Of a stretch of DNA of 40,364 bases, positions 7,735 through 15,600 are shown piece after piece (the stretch's first letter is position 1; each line of letters starts with the position of its first letter). This DNA is from JACKBJ01 sp964549495. Lineage in GTDB: Bacteria; Chloroflexota; Anaerolineae; Epilineales; Epilineaceae. The position numbers and the translations under genes are program-made. The DNA lies in contig CAZJWJ010000044.1 in NCBI GenBank assembly GCA_964549495.1, positions 1-40,364 on the forward strand, written 5' to 3'. A model generated the notes under the pieces. That model worked only from the letters and a program-made list of their open reading frames with translations, was not told the DNA's origin and did no database searches.

Positions 7735-7748
7735 TGTCAGAGATGACA
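7735..7748 (+). promoter_or_regulatory. Small inverted repeat upstream of the VWA protein gene
   Basis: TGTCA-GAGA-TGACA lies 30 bp before the start at 7779, just after a possible -10 (TGTTAT, 7724-7729). A convincing -35 is not visible. A second short palindrome (TGACGGTCA) follows at about 7753-7761. It may be an operator or a 5'-leader hairpin; the evidence is modest. Confidence 0.25.
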
Positions 7749-7778
7749 TTCCTGACGGTCACTACCGGGGAGGGCATG

Positions 7779-10700
7779 ATGTCACGCAAGGGATTCCTGG
7801 CAGCACGGATCGGCTTGATGCTCCAAGGCTTTCGCCGCGTCTGTTCGTGGCGCTCGGCGATCGGCCTCGCCTTGGTTCTTGCCCTCCCGCTGACCACGGT
7901 TTGGCCGGATTCCGGATCCGGCGTCCATGGTGCCAGCACAATCGAGCCGATTCCTCCGGAATCGTCTGACCCGTCGAGTTCCGGCGGGCCGCTCGGCTAT
8001 CAGCTCGAGGCGACCTGGCCCTTGCCGGCGCGGGGCTTCGAGCCCGTGGATTTGGCAAGCGCGCCCGACGGTCGACTGTTCATCGCCGACATCGAGAGGC
8101 AGCGCATCGAGATCTTCGCCGCGGACGGACGCTACGAGGGGCGCTGGCCGGCCCCACGGCGCCCCGGTTACGACGATCCGATGTATCCGCAACACGTGGC
8201 CGTGGATCCGGACGGCACCGAGGTTCACGTGCTCTGGTCTAGCAGCCGTACTGGCGGCGTGTACTACCTGGAGGTTCGGAGTCCGGATGGGATGGTGCTG
8301 CATGCACCGCGTTGGCTGGATTTGCTGGTGACCGACATCGACGTCCCGCTCAGCGGCGTTCTCATGCTCGCGAGCGGGGGGCGGTTGATTCGGCTGGATA
8401 CGAACGACCTTCGTCGGCTCTCGGACCACGACGCCGGCTCCCCGGCCCGAAATGCGATCCGGCTGGCTGCCTTGCCACAAGGCGGCGCGGCGCTTCTGAC
8501 CCGGGCCGGAACGAATTCGCATCTTGCGCGCTACGACGAGAAGGCCGTGCTGCAGGCGAGTCAGACCTTCACCCGGGAGCTGGCGGTCGACCTGGCCGCG
8601 TGGCCGGATGGGCGCCTGCGGGTGCTCTATCAACCCGCGTCGAGTGCCGATGCCATCCCGCTGGATCAGCAGGTGGTGCTGCGGGACTTCGCGGCCGACG
8701 GCAGCTTGCTGCGCACCTGGTACCGTCAGGACCTGCCGGAGGTCGAGATCCCGGTGTCCGGCATCATCGGCAATCCGTGGTCTCTGGATCTCTTCGATGC
8801 AGGTTTTGCCCTCACCGGTGTCGGAGTCGAAGCGCCGCAAGAGTTTCGTGTGCTGCGCTACGATGCCGATGGGGCCTTGCTGGATTTCCATGAAAGCTGG
8901 CGGGGGCTGGCTGCTCGATCGGAGCTCGAGCGCTTGCCCGGCGAGTGGGTGGCGCCCTCGCTGTCGCTGGTTTGGACCGACGCGGGGCTGCACCTGCTCG
9001 ATGGTCGCGGCCGGAGCGCCGAGTTGCAGCGATTCGATCTGGACGGAAGGGTCAGGACCTTGGCGACCGGCCTGCCCAACACCGAGTCCGACCTCGCGGC
9101 GGGGGCGAACGGGTCGCTGGTCCTGGCCTCGAGCGAGGGCGCGCTGATCCAGATGGCGCCCGGCGGCAACCCGAGCTTGCTCCAGACCGATTGCGACTGC
9201 GAGCTTGGCGGGCGGGTGGCGGCCGGCCGCGGTGCCGGCCAGGCCGCGATCTTCGTCTCGCGCCCGGTTTCTTCGACCATCGCGTTGGTCGACCGCCAGC
9301 TCGACATCCCGCTCGGGAGCTTCCGACTTCCGGACGCGGCGGGTCTCTGGCCGGCCGATCTGGCCGCCCTGCCCGAAGGGGATCTGCTGTCGGCCGATAC
9401 GGCCAGCGGGGAGATTCAACGCTGGACGCCGGCCGGCAACCTGTCGAGCGCCTGGACGGAGCCGCCGGGTTCGGGCCTCCTGCGGCTGAGCACGGCCCGA
9501 CTGGCCGATGGTCGGGATCTCGTGGCGGGCCTGCGCGCCTCCGGTGAGGTGGTCCTGCGTGAGCTGGACGGCGGCTTGCTCTCGATGCTCTCGCTCGGAC
9601 ACGACATCGGGATATCGGGCTCCGTCGAGGACCTGGCGCTGGACGATGCGGGGCGGATCTATCTCAGCCTGCCGGCGGCCGAGGCGGTATACGTCTTGGC
9701 GCCCGAGGGAACCATCCCCAGCCCCGAGCCGGTGCCGACGGCCAAGCCGACCGACGCGGCCTCTTGCCAGGTCGACCGGGACAAGGTGGCCGGCCCCCGT
9801 CGCGTCGTGCTAGGCGATACCGCTCAGGTCACCTTGACCTTGCAGACCCGCTGCCAGCATGCGGGGGAGTTCAACGGTGCGGACATCGTGGTGGCGGTGG
9901 AGCGGAGCTTTCGCGACACGAGCCGAGGTCTTTGCTTCCGGTCGCGCGGCTTGGAACCCCCCGTCGGCCTGCTGGGCGCCGAGGTCGCCGCGCGCTTCCT
10001 CCGGCGCTTGGATTATCGACACCATCGGGCTGGCTTGCACTATGGAGGTAGTCCGGAATCGATCGAGCGACCGATCGGCAGTCCGGTCTCCGAACTGCTC
10101 ACGGCTTTGGAAGCAGCCAAGAATCGCCGCGATGGTGGCCAGACCTTGGATGAGTTCCTGGCCGGGGCCGACCGGATGCTGATCGAACAGGGCCGGTCCG
10201 ATGCGCTGCCGGTCATCCTGCTGATGACGACGGGCTGCTCGGCCCTCGGGAACGAAGTCGCCGCGCGCAGCCTCGAGCAAGCCCGGACGATTCGCAACCG
10301 AGGGGTGCTGATCTACGTGGTCCAGATCGGCGCCGACGGGGCGCAACCGAGCCTGGAATCCTTGCTGCGCGGGGTGGCCGGCAGCCCGGAGCGCTATGCC
10401 CTGGCCGAGCGGGCGACGGACGGGGACCGCATCGCCATCGCCGTCAACCGCCTGATCACGGAGTTGGCCGGCAGCAGCCTGGCCGGCAACCTCTTGATCC
10501 ACGACCGCATGTCCTCCGATGTCCAGCTCCTGCCTGGCTCGGCGCGCCCCGAAGCGCTCGAGGGACCGGACTGGCTCTCCTGGCGGCGGGGGCTCCTGCC
10601 GGCCACGGGCCTGACGATGACCTACGAGATCCTGCCGCTGCGAACCGGCATCCTGCCGACCAACGCCCTGGCCGAGGCCCACTTCACCGACGTCGACGGC

Positions 10701-11435
10701 TCGCCGCGGACGGTGGTCTTCCCGGTGCCCGAGATCGAGGTGGTGGCGCCGACCGCGACGCCGACGCCGACCGCCACGCCGACCCCGCTCGGTCCGCCCA
10801 CGACCGGCCCGAGCACGGTCTACCTTCCGGTGCTCTTCAAGCAGGCCTGCCTGCCCGATGCTCGGCGGCTGGACGTGGCGCTGGTGGTCGACCGCTCGCA
10901 GAGCATGCTCGATCCCACCCGCGACGGGCGCAGCAAGCTGGAGGCGGCCCGGGAGGCGGTGTCGGCCTTCGTGGACCTGCTCGACATGCGCGGGGACGGA
11001 TCGGTCGATCGGGCCGCGCTGGTGGGCTTCGATTCCGAGGCGGAGCTGCTCGCCCGGTTCACGGGAGACGCGGCCGAGCTTCGAGCGGGGCTGAGCCGCT
11101 TGGAGAGCCGGCCGGGCACGCGCATCGACCTGGGCCTCGATGTCGCCCACGCCGAGCTGACGCGGATCGGCACTTCGGCCCGCCGCGAGCCGGTGCTGGT
11201 GCTCCTGACCGACGGTCGGGTGAGCCAGGATCTCGTGCCGCTGGTCGAGACATCCGCGCGGCGCATCCGGGCCGATGGGATCCGTTTGATCACCATCGGC
11301 CTCGGGCGAGATGTGGACGCGCCGCTCCTGGCACGCATCGCCTCGAGTGCGGAGGATCACCTGCTGGCGCCGGATGGCGAGGACCTGGCCGGCATCTACC
11401 GCCGGCTGGCCCAGAGGATTGCCTGCCAGCCCTGA
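7779..11435 (+). CDS. Exported beta-propeller protein with two von Willebrand A domains
   Basis: A 1218-residue exported protein. Residues 25-42 are a signal or anchor helix. About 65-640 is repetitive with NHL/propeller-like pieces (DLASAPDGRLFIADIERQRIEIF, GYDDPMYPQHVAVDPDG). About 660-870 is a von Willebrand A fold with a broken MIDAS: the first strand reads DIVVAVERSFRD instead of DxSxS. About 890-1000 is a beta domain like DUF11 or conserved-repeat domains. A Thr/Pro linker and VYLPVLFK follow at 1003-1021. The second VWA domain, about 1029-1210, has an intact MIDAS: DRSQSM, the GTRIDLGL Thr and LLTDGR. This suggests metal-dependent ligand binding at the surface by the last domain only. 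The start at 7779 has GGAGG 5 nt upstream; another ATG at 7776 is too close to it. No partner gene such as a sortase or MoxR ATPase is adjacent. Confidence 0.85.
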   Translation: MSRKGFLAARIGLMLQGFRRVCSWRSAIGLALVLALPLTTVWPDSGSGVHGASTIEPIPPESSDPSSSGGPLGYQLEATWPLPARGFEPVDLASAPDGRLFIADIERQRIEIFAADGRYEGRWPAPRRPGYDDPMYPQHVAVDPDGTEVHVLWSSSRTGGVYYLEVRSPDGMVLHAPRWLDLLVTDIDVPLSGVLMLASGGRLIRLDTNDLRRLSDHDAGSPARNAIRLAALPQGGAALLTRAGTNSHLARYDEKAVLQASQTFTRELAVDLAAWPDGRLRVLYQPASSADAIPLDQQVVLRDFAADGSLLRTWYRQDLPEVEIPVSGIIGNPWSLDLFDAGFALTGVGVEAPQEFRVLRYDADGALLDFHESWRGLAARSELERLPGEWVAPSLSLVWTDAGLHLLDGRGRSAELQRFDLDGRVRTLATGLPNTESDLAAGANGSLVLASSEGALIQMAPGGNPSLLQTDCDCELGGRVAAGRGAGQAAIFVSRPVSSTIALVDRQLDIPLGSFRLPDAAGLWPADLAALPEGDLLSADTASGEIQRWTPAGNLSSAWTEPPGSGLLRLSTARLADGRDLVAGLRASGEVVLRELDGGLLSMLSLGHDIGISGSVEDLALDDAGRIYLSLPAAEAVYVLAPEGTIPSPEPVPTAKPTDAASCQVDRDKVAGPRRVVLGDTAQVTLTLQTRCQHAGEFNGADIVVAVERSFRDTSRGLCFRSRGLEPPVGLLGAEVAARFLRRLDYRHHRAGLHYGGSPESIERPIGSPVSELLTALEAAKNRRDGGQTLDEFLAGADRMLIEQGRSDALPVILLMTTGCSALGNEVAARSLEQARTIRNRGVLIYVVQIGADGAQPSLESLLRGVAGSPERYALAERATDGDRIAIAVNRLITELAGSSLAGNLLIHDRMSSDVQLLPGSARPEALEGPDWLSWRRGLLPATGLTMTYEILPLRTGILPTNALAEAHFTDVDGSPRTVVFPVPEIEVVAPTATPTPTATPTPLGPPTTGPSTVYLPVLFKQACLPDARRLDVALVVDRSQSMLDPTRDGRSKLEAAREAVSAFVDLLDMRGDGSVDRAALVGFDSEAELLARFTGDAAELRAGLSRLESRPGTRIDLGLDVAHAELTRIGTSARREPVLVLLTDGRVSQDLVPLVETSARRIRADGIRLITIGLGRDVDAPLLARIASSAEDHLLAPDGEDLAGIYRRLAQRIACQP

Positions 11436-11476
11436 GACCGTGCCGAGAGGATCGCGCAGGCGGATCTCGCATAGGG

Positions 11477-11505
11477 TGGACATAACCGGCGGGTCCGGTT
11501 ACAAT
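11477..11505 (+). promoter_or_regulatory. Promoter with a palindromic operator in its spacer, for the ATPase gene
   Basis: TGGACA (11477-11482) and TACAAT (11500-11505) each match the -35 and -10 consensus at five of six positions with the ideal 17-nt spacing. The spacer holds the inverted repeat AACCGG-CGGGT-CCGGTT (11484-11500), whose last base overlaps the -10. This geometry suggests repression by a dimeric regulator that is not in the window. The next start codon is 127 nt downstream at 11633; the leader is C-rich with GC palindromes such as GCCCGCGGGC. Confidence 0.7.
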
Positions 11506-11632
11506 ACGACGCGTCGGCCCGCGGGCTTCCAAGGCCCTGCCCGCTGCCCACGGGCACCGGGCCGGCGCCGTCGCAGCCCAACCCACACGGGGCCGGGCCC
11601 GAGCCTCGCCCCCACCCCTGCGAGCGTCCCAG

Positions 11633-12556
11633 ATGCGCATCCGCGAGATCTGCTTCCAGGACTTCCGCTCCTTTCGGGGCCGGCATCACATCTCCTTCGT
11701 CGACCCGGCCACCGGCGGCGTGCGGCCCGTTTCGGCCATCGTCGGATCCGACGACGGGGCCAAGCGTACCGTGCTCGAGGCCATCGACGCGCTGCTCTCC
11801 TATGCGGTGGACCCGCGCAGCCCGCGACCCTTGGTCGAGGAAGCCCTCGGCTCGGGCTGGATCCAGATGGCCCTGGAGCTGACGCCGGCCGATCTTGAAC
11901 AGTTCCACCGTCTGGCCGGCGCCCTGGCGGAGCGCCCGCGCACGCGGGTGCTGCGCATCGAGGTCGGTCGCCGCGGCATCGCGCCGCTCCTACCGGTGCA
12001 GGAATGGTCGACGCTGTTGGCCTGTCTGGCGCCGGACGAGACCGGTGAGGGCTACTTCACCAATGCCGGCGCCCTCTCCAGCCAGCTCTACACCGCGGTG
12101 GCGCGCATGCGCCGCGGGGCCGACCTGCATGGCGGCCTGCTCTACTTTCCGGGCGCGCGCCATCACGCGCTGGGAACGGCCGACCCGGACGAGGTCGAGC
12201 GCGATTGGATCGTGCGCGCCACCCTGGCCGCCGAGGCCGCGGCGGCCGCACGGATCTCGGGAGATGGCCAGGTCTCGGGTGACGGTCGGGTCGGTGGCGC
12301 CGGCCAGATCGCCGGCCTGCGCTTCCTGAGCGAAGCGGCCATGCCGGCCCGCCGCGGCGCGGTCATCGCCATCGAGGACCCGGCCATCCTGGAGCTGCCG
12401 GCCGCGGGCGGCGACGTGCCGACCATCCAGCGCCTGCGCGACATCGTGCGCGAATGGGATGCCCAGCTGATCGTGGCCGCTCACTCCGAGGCCGACCTGC
12501 CGGCTTTCCGCGAGGACGAGCGCATCGTGCTCGATCGGCGCGACCCGGCGGCCTGA
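11633..12556 (+). CDS. RecF/OLD-like AAA ATPase with eroded Walker A
   Basis: A 307-residue protein starting MRIREICFQDFRSFRG, the classic opening of RecF, SMC and OLD-like ATPases. The P-loop position reads GSDDGAKRT; aligned with GPNGAGKST the second Gly is Ala and the Ser is Arg, though the Lys and last Thr remain. The Walker B position reads VIAIEDPAILELP, with Glu-Asp in place of Asp-Glu. The end LIVAAHSEADLP matches the H-loop (tTHSp). There is no long coiled coil and no TOPRIM nuclease domain, so it is shorter than OLD proteins. A Gly/Asp-rich insert (SGDGQVSGDGRVGGAG) sits near residue 210. ATP binding may be kept with weak or no hydrolysis. There is no clear ribosome site; the start is fixed by family alignment. 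Its own promoter lies upstream and a strong terminator follows, so it is a single-gene unit. Confidence 0.72.
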   Translation: MRIREICFQDFRSFRGRHHISFVDPATGGVRPVSAIVGSDDGAKRTVLEAIDALLSYAVDPRSPRPLVEEALGSGWIQMALELTPADLEQFHRLAGALAERPRTRVLRIEVGRRGIAPLLPVQEWSTLLACLAPDETGEGYFTNAGALSSQLYTAVARMRRGADLHGGLLYFPGARHHALGTADPDEVERDWIVRATLAAEAAAAARISGDGQVSGDGRVGGAGQIAGLRFLSEAAMPARRGAVIAIEDPAILELPAAGGDVPTIQRLRDIVREWDAQLIVAAHSEADLPAFREDERIVLDRRDPAA

Positions 12557-12607
12557 CGGACGCCAGCCTTCCTCCCCCCGGCTACGTCGATCGAGAGCAA
12601 CCCGCCC

Positions 12608-12636
12608 GGCCCGCGTGTAAGCGCGGGCCCGATTTT
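12608..12636 (+). terminator. Intrinsic terminator after the ATPase gene
   Basis: A perfect 8-bp GC stem (GGCCCGCG / CGCGGGCC) with a 6-nt loop (TGTAAG) is followed by CGATTTT. It lies 52 nt after the stop of the ATPase gene and 48 nt before the next start, so it separates the ATPase transcript from the repeat-protein gene. Confidence 0.8.
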
Positions 12637-12683
12637 GTCGCCCTTGGTGATTAAAGGATGCGCAAGATCCCAAGGAGGGCATC

Positions 12684-14342
12684 ATGTCGACCAAGGCGTC
12701 GAAGGACCATGGGCTGGGGCGGACGAAGGGGGCGCGACCGAAGGCGCGATCGGATCGATCAGGTCGGTCGAGCCGCTGGGCGCGGGCCGTCACGGCGGTC
12801 GGCCTGTTCTGGGCATGTGCGCTGGGCACGGCCGGACTGGCCGGCGCCGGCATCGCCGGGGCCGGGGAGAGCGGCATCCAGGTGCAGAGCCTGGAGACGA
12901 TGCACGCTTCGCACATCACGGCCGAGTTCTACGACTACCAGGGCCGGCTGGCCCATCAGGAGACGCGGCGCGACGTGCCGCCGGGCGGCTTTGCCAACTT
13001 CTATCTGCCCGGCATCGCCGAATTGCAGAACGGGGCCTACTCGATGGTGCTGCGCGCGGTGCGGGCCAGCGAGCCGCAGATCGCGGCCCGGGTGGGGGCC
13101 ATCAACCGCACCGACTGGCCATCCAGCGGCGGGGCGGCGATGTATTCCGACGTGCAGCCGGGCGCCGACGTCTACCTGCCGCTGGTGGTGCATCAGCCGG
13201 GCACGCAGGTCTCGCTGATCAGCATCCAGAACACGGAGCTGGCCGCGGCTGCCTCGGTCGATGTCGAGCTCTTGGCGGCCGGCGCGGCCAGGCCGGCGGT
13301 GCAGCTGAGCATCGCCTTGCCCGCGGCCGGCGCCACCGTGCTCGACCTGGCCAAGGGGGCCGACTTCGCCTCGCTGCCGGAGGACTTCGTGGGCGCCATG
13401 CGGGTCCGATCCGACCAGCCGGTGGCGGTGATGAGCCTGATCGATCTGGAGAGCGGCCCGATGGCCGTCTCGGCCTTCGAGGGCCAGCCGGTCGACCGGG
13501 CCGGCGCGCGGCTCTACGCGCCGCTCTTCCGCAATGCCTTCCATGGCACCACCGGCATCTCGGTGGCCAACCCGGGCGCCGACGCGGTCGAGGTCCGCGT
13601 GACCTATCGCGGCACGGACCAGGCCGGCAACGCCTGCGCGGGACAGACCATCGAGCATGCGGGCGGAAGCCCGGTCGCGATCCCGGCCGGCTCCAGCGCA
13701 GTCTTCTACCAGGGCGGCGCGACGCCCGAGGCCGGTGCACCGGGCCTGCCGGCCGGCTGCTACGGCTCGGCGGTGGTCGAGGTGGTGGGCGACGGGGCGG
13801 TGATGGCCACCGTCCAGGACTTCACCGTGTCGGCCGATGGCCGGCCCAATACCGCGGCCGCCTATCGCGCGCTGCCGGCCGAGGAAGGATCGACCCGGGT
13901 CTCGGCTCCGCTGGTGCGCAAGGCGCACACCGCCTTCCGCTACTCGACGGGCTTGCAGGTGATGAACCTGGGCAGCGCGCCGGCCTCGGCCCGCCTGTCG
14001 GTCTTCGACCAGAACAATCAGCCGATCGACCTGCTCGGTGCCGGGCAGGCGACGATCGCGCCGGAGGGCTCTCAGACCTGGTACCTGCCGGCTCTGGCCG
14101 GCATCGCGGAGGGCATGTACGGCTCGGCCATCGTCGAAGCCGACCAGCCGCTGGCCCTGATCGTCTCCGAGGTGGCCGAGACCGGCCGCGTCGACCTGGT
14201 CAGCTACAACGGCATCGCGGCCCCTGCGGCTTTGGCATCGAGCCCGCTGTCCGCGATGTCGAGCCATGCAGCGCAAGAAGGCGCGTCTGCCGGGATGGCA
14301 GACGCGCCTTGGCTTGCGATCTGGGATCGCGTCCTCCGCTAG
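12684..14342 (+). CDS. Secreted protein with four tandem beta-sandwich-like repeats
   Basis: A 552-residue protein with a basic N-terminus (1-32), a signal helix at 33-62 and then four divergent repeats of about 100-120 residues, starting near 64, 163, 276 and 406. Repeats 2 to 4 open with a related line (YLPLVVHQPG, YAPLFRNAFHG, SAPLVRKAHTA) followed by a strand ending in a variant of IQN, VANPG or VMNLG. All contain a YGSAVVEV-like closing strand (AYSMVLRAV, VGAMRVRSDQP, CYGSAVVEV, MYGSAIVEADQP). This looks like a modular exported or surface protein of unknown function; I recognise no named family. The start has AAGGAGG 5 nt upstream. The last 20 codons overlap a 14-bp hairpin that resembles a two-way terminator. 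Confidence 0.75.
   Translation: MSTKASKDHGLGRTKGARPKARSDRSGRSSRWARAVTAVGLFWACALGTAGLAGAGIAGAGESGIQVQSLETMHASHITAEFYDYQGRLAHQETRRDVPPGGFANFYLPGIAELQNGAYSMVLRAVRASEPQIAARVGAINRTDWPSSGGAAMYSDVQPGADVYLPLVVHQPGTQVSLISIQNTELAAAASVDVELLAAGAARPAVQLSIALPAAGATVLDLAKGADFASLPEDFVGAMRVRSDQPVAVMSLIDLESGPMAVSAFEGQPVDRAGARLYAPLFRNAFHGTTGISVANPGADAVEVRVTYRGTDQAGNACAGQTIEHAGGSPVAIPAGSSAVFYQGGATPEAGAPGLPAGCYGSAVVEVVGDGAVMATVQDFTVSADGRPNTAAAYRALPAEEGSTRVSAPLVRKAHTAFRYSTGLQVMNLGSAPASARLSVFDQNNQPIDLLGAGQATIAPEGSQTWYLPALAGIAEGMYGSAIVEADQPLALIVSEVAETGRVDLVSYNGIAAPAALASSPLSAMSSHAAQEGASAGMADAPWLAIWDRVLR
14278..14310. terminator. Symmetric 14-bp hairpin, probable bidirectional terminator
   Basis: The stem AAGGCGCGTCTGCC pairs perfectly with GGCAGACGCGCCTT around the loop GGGAT. 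Because the arms begin with AA and end with TT, either strand reads a GC stem followed by short T residues. It lies between two convergent genes (stops at 14342 plus and 14364 minus) but actually inside the last codons of the plus-strand gene. Its T-run is short, so termination may be partial. Confidence 0.55.
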
Positions 14343-14363
14343 GGCGAAGGGCGGGGGTGAGGG

Positions 14364-15302
14364 CTAGCCGTCGCTGCCCTCGCCCTCGCCTTCTTCCATC
14401 TCACCGTCTTCCATCTCGCCCTCGGTGGACTCTTCGTCCATCGAACCCTCTTCCGTCATGCCTTCGTCCATCGAGCCGTCCATGCCTTCGCCGCCCATGT
14501 CGGCCATGGACTCGTCGGTGGTCAGGCCGATCTGGAAGACGACCTCGTCGCGGATCAAATCGTCCGGCGAGCCGGGGAAGGACAGGTCCCAGTTCTGGCG
14601 ATCGACGCTGAACTCGGCCGTGGCCGTGGCGACGCCGTCGGTCACCATGATGGTGGCCGGGAAGCTGATCTGCTGGGTCACGCCGCGGATGGTCATGTCA
14701 CCGGTGATGGTGTGGGTGCCTTCCATGCCCTCGGCGACGCCTTCGCTGATGGCCGTCGAGCTGAAGGTGGCCGTCGGGTACTCGGCGACCAGGAAGAAGT
14801 CCTCGCTGCGCAGGTGGGTCTCCAGGCGGTCCTTCATGCCGTACTCTTCGCCCGGGTCGACCAGCATGCTGTCGATGTCGACCTCGAAGCCGATCAGGGC
14901 GGTGCTGAGGTCGCCATCCTGGATGACCAGGCTGCCGGTCCACTCGGGGAAGACCATGCGATGCGAGCGGGTGACCTTGCTGCCGACGGCCACGATGTTA
15001 CCGTAGAGCGGGTACTCGCCGTCGAGCGTCTCGGCGGCCGGGTCGTTCATCGGGGCGTTGGGATCGGCCTCGTCTACCTCGTTGGACTCCATCTCATCGG
15101 CGGCGTCCTCGTCGGCCATCGACTCGTCGGAGGTCTCGGCCTCGGTCATCGAGTCGTCGGCGGGCTCCTGGAGGGTGGTGGTCTCCTCGGCCGGCTCGCC
15201 GACGCTGGCGGCCGGCACGTCGTCGGCCGGGTTGCCGGCGCAGCCGATCAACAAGGCCAGGCTGGCGATGGCGGTCAGAAGGGTGCTGTTTCGGATCTGC
15301 AT
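14364..15302 (-). CDS. YceI-domain lipoprotein with acidic, Met-rich flanks
   Basis: A 312-residue lipoprotein. The lipobox LIGC puts the lipidated Cys at 21. Residues 25-95 are an acidic stretch rich in Glu, Asp and Met. Residues 96-265 form a YceI-like domain: the pieces AVGSKVTRSHRM, IGFEVDIDSML, DRLETHLRSEDFFLVAEYPTA, GDMTIRGVTQ and EFSVDRQNWDL follow the family order. The last 45 residues are again Glu/Asp/Gly/Met repeats (SMDEGM, GEMEDGEMEEGEGEG). YceI proteins are lipocalin-like and bind isoprenoid or similar lipids; the substrate here is unknown. The start at 15302 gives a normal signal peptide; a frame open further upstream does not. A 24-bp inverted repeat lies directly before the gene. 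Confidence 0.87.
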   Translation of the reverse strand: MQIRNSTLLTAIASLALLIGCAGNPADDVPAASVGEPAEETTTLQEPADDSMTEAETSDESMADEDAADEMESNEVDEADPNAPMNDPAAETLDGEYPLYGNIVAVGSKVTRSHRMVFPEWTGSLVIQDGDLSTALIGFEVDIDSMLVDPGEEYGMKDRLETHLRSEDFFLVAEYPTATFSSTAISEGVAEGMEGTHTITGDMTIRGVTQQISFPATIMVTDGVATATAEFSVDRQNWDLSFPGSPDDLIRDEVVFQIGLTTDESMADMGGEGMDGSMDEGMTEEGSMDEESTEGEMEDGEMEEGEGEGSDG

Positions 15303-15328
15303 CGGTGCTTCTCTCTCCATGCGTGGCG

Positions 15329-15443
15329 GTCGTGGGTGCCGACTGGGCGGGCACCGACAGGCTGATGGGGGATCAGGGTGGGGCGCTCGAGGGGAAGCCG
15401 AGTCGCTCACCGCAGCGGCGCCCGCCCAGTCGGCACCCACGAC
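15329..15443. repeat. Perfect 24-bp inverted repeat with 67-bp spacer
   Basis: The arm at 15329-15352 (begins GTCGTGGGTGCCGAC, ends TGGGCGGGC) is the exact reverse complement of 15420-15443. The pair lies 27 bp upstream of the YceI gene start, inside a 298-bp gap that holds no other gene I can support. It could be a cruciform or leader hairpin, or the ends of a small non-autonomous element; no target-site duplication is visible next to the arms. Its core CCCGCCCAG...CACCC recurs in the larger inverted repeat at 40094-40241. Confidence 0.85.
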
Positions 15444-15600
15444 CTACTTCGGTCTCCGGACCATCGGAGGATGGATGCGGAGATGGTTGCGATGGGCTGA
15501 GAGGGGGCGGGGTGGCGAGTCCTTACGGCGGGGATGGGTTCCGTGGTGAGGAGCTCGGTCGTCAGAGGGCGAATCGCTATGGACGTGGCCGTCCAGCCGA

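Noticed and set aside
7782..9602. A 606-residue open frame on the minus strand opposite the propeller-VWA gene
   Set aside because: No domain, no ribosome site, and Gln/Arg/Gly bias typical of antisense frames here.
10740..10800. Short CCGACCGCGACG-like repeats in the VWA gene
   Set aside because: They encode the Thr-Pro linker and are explained by it; not a CRISPR or regulatory array.
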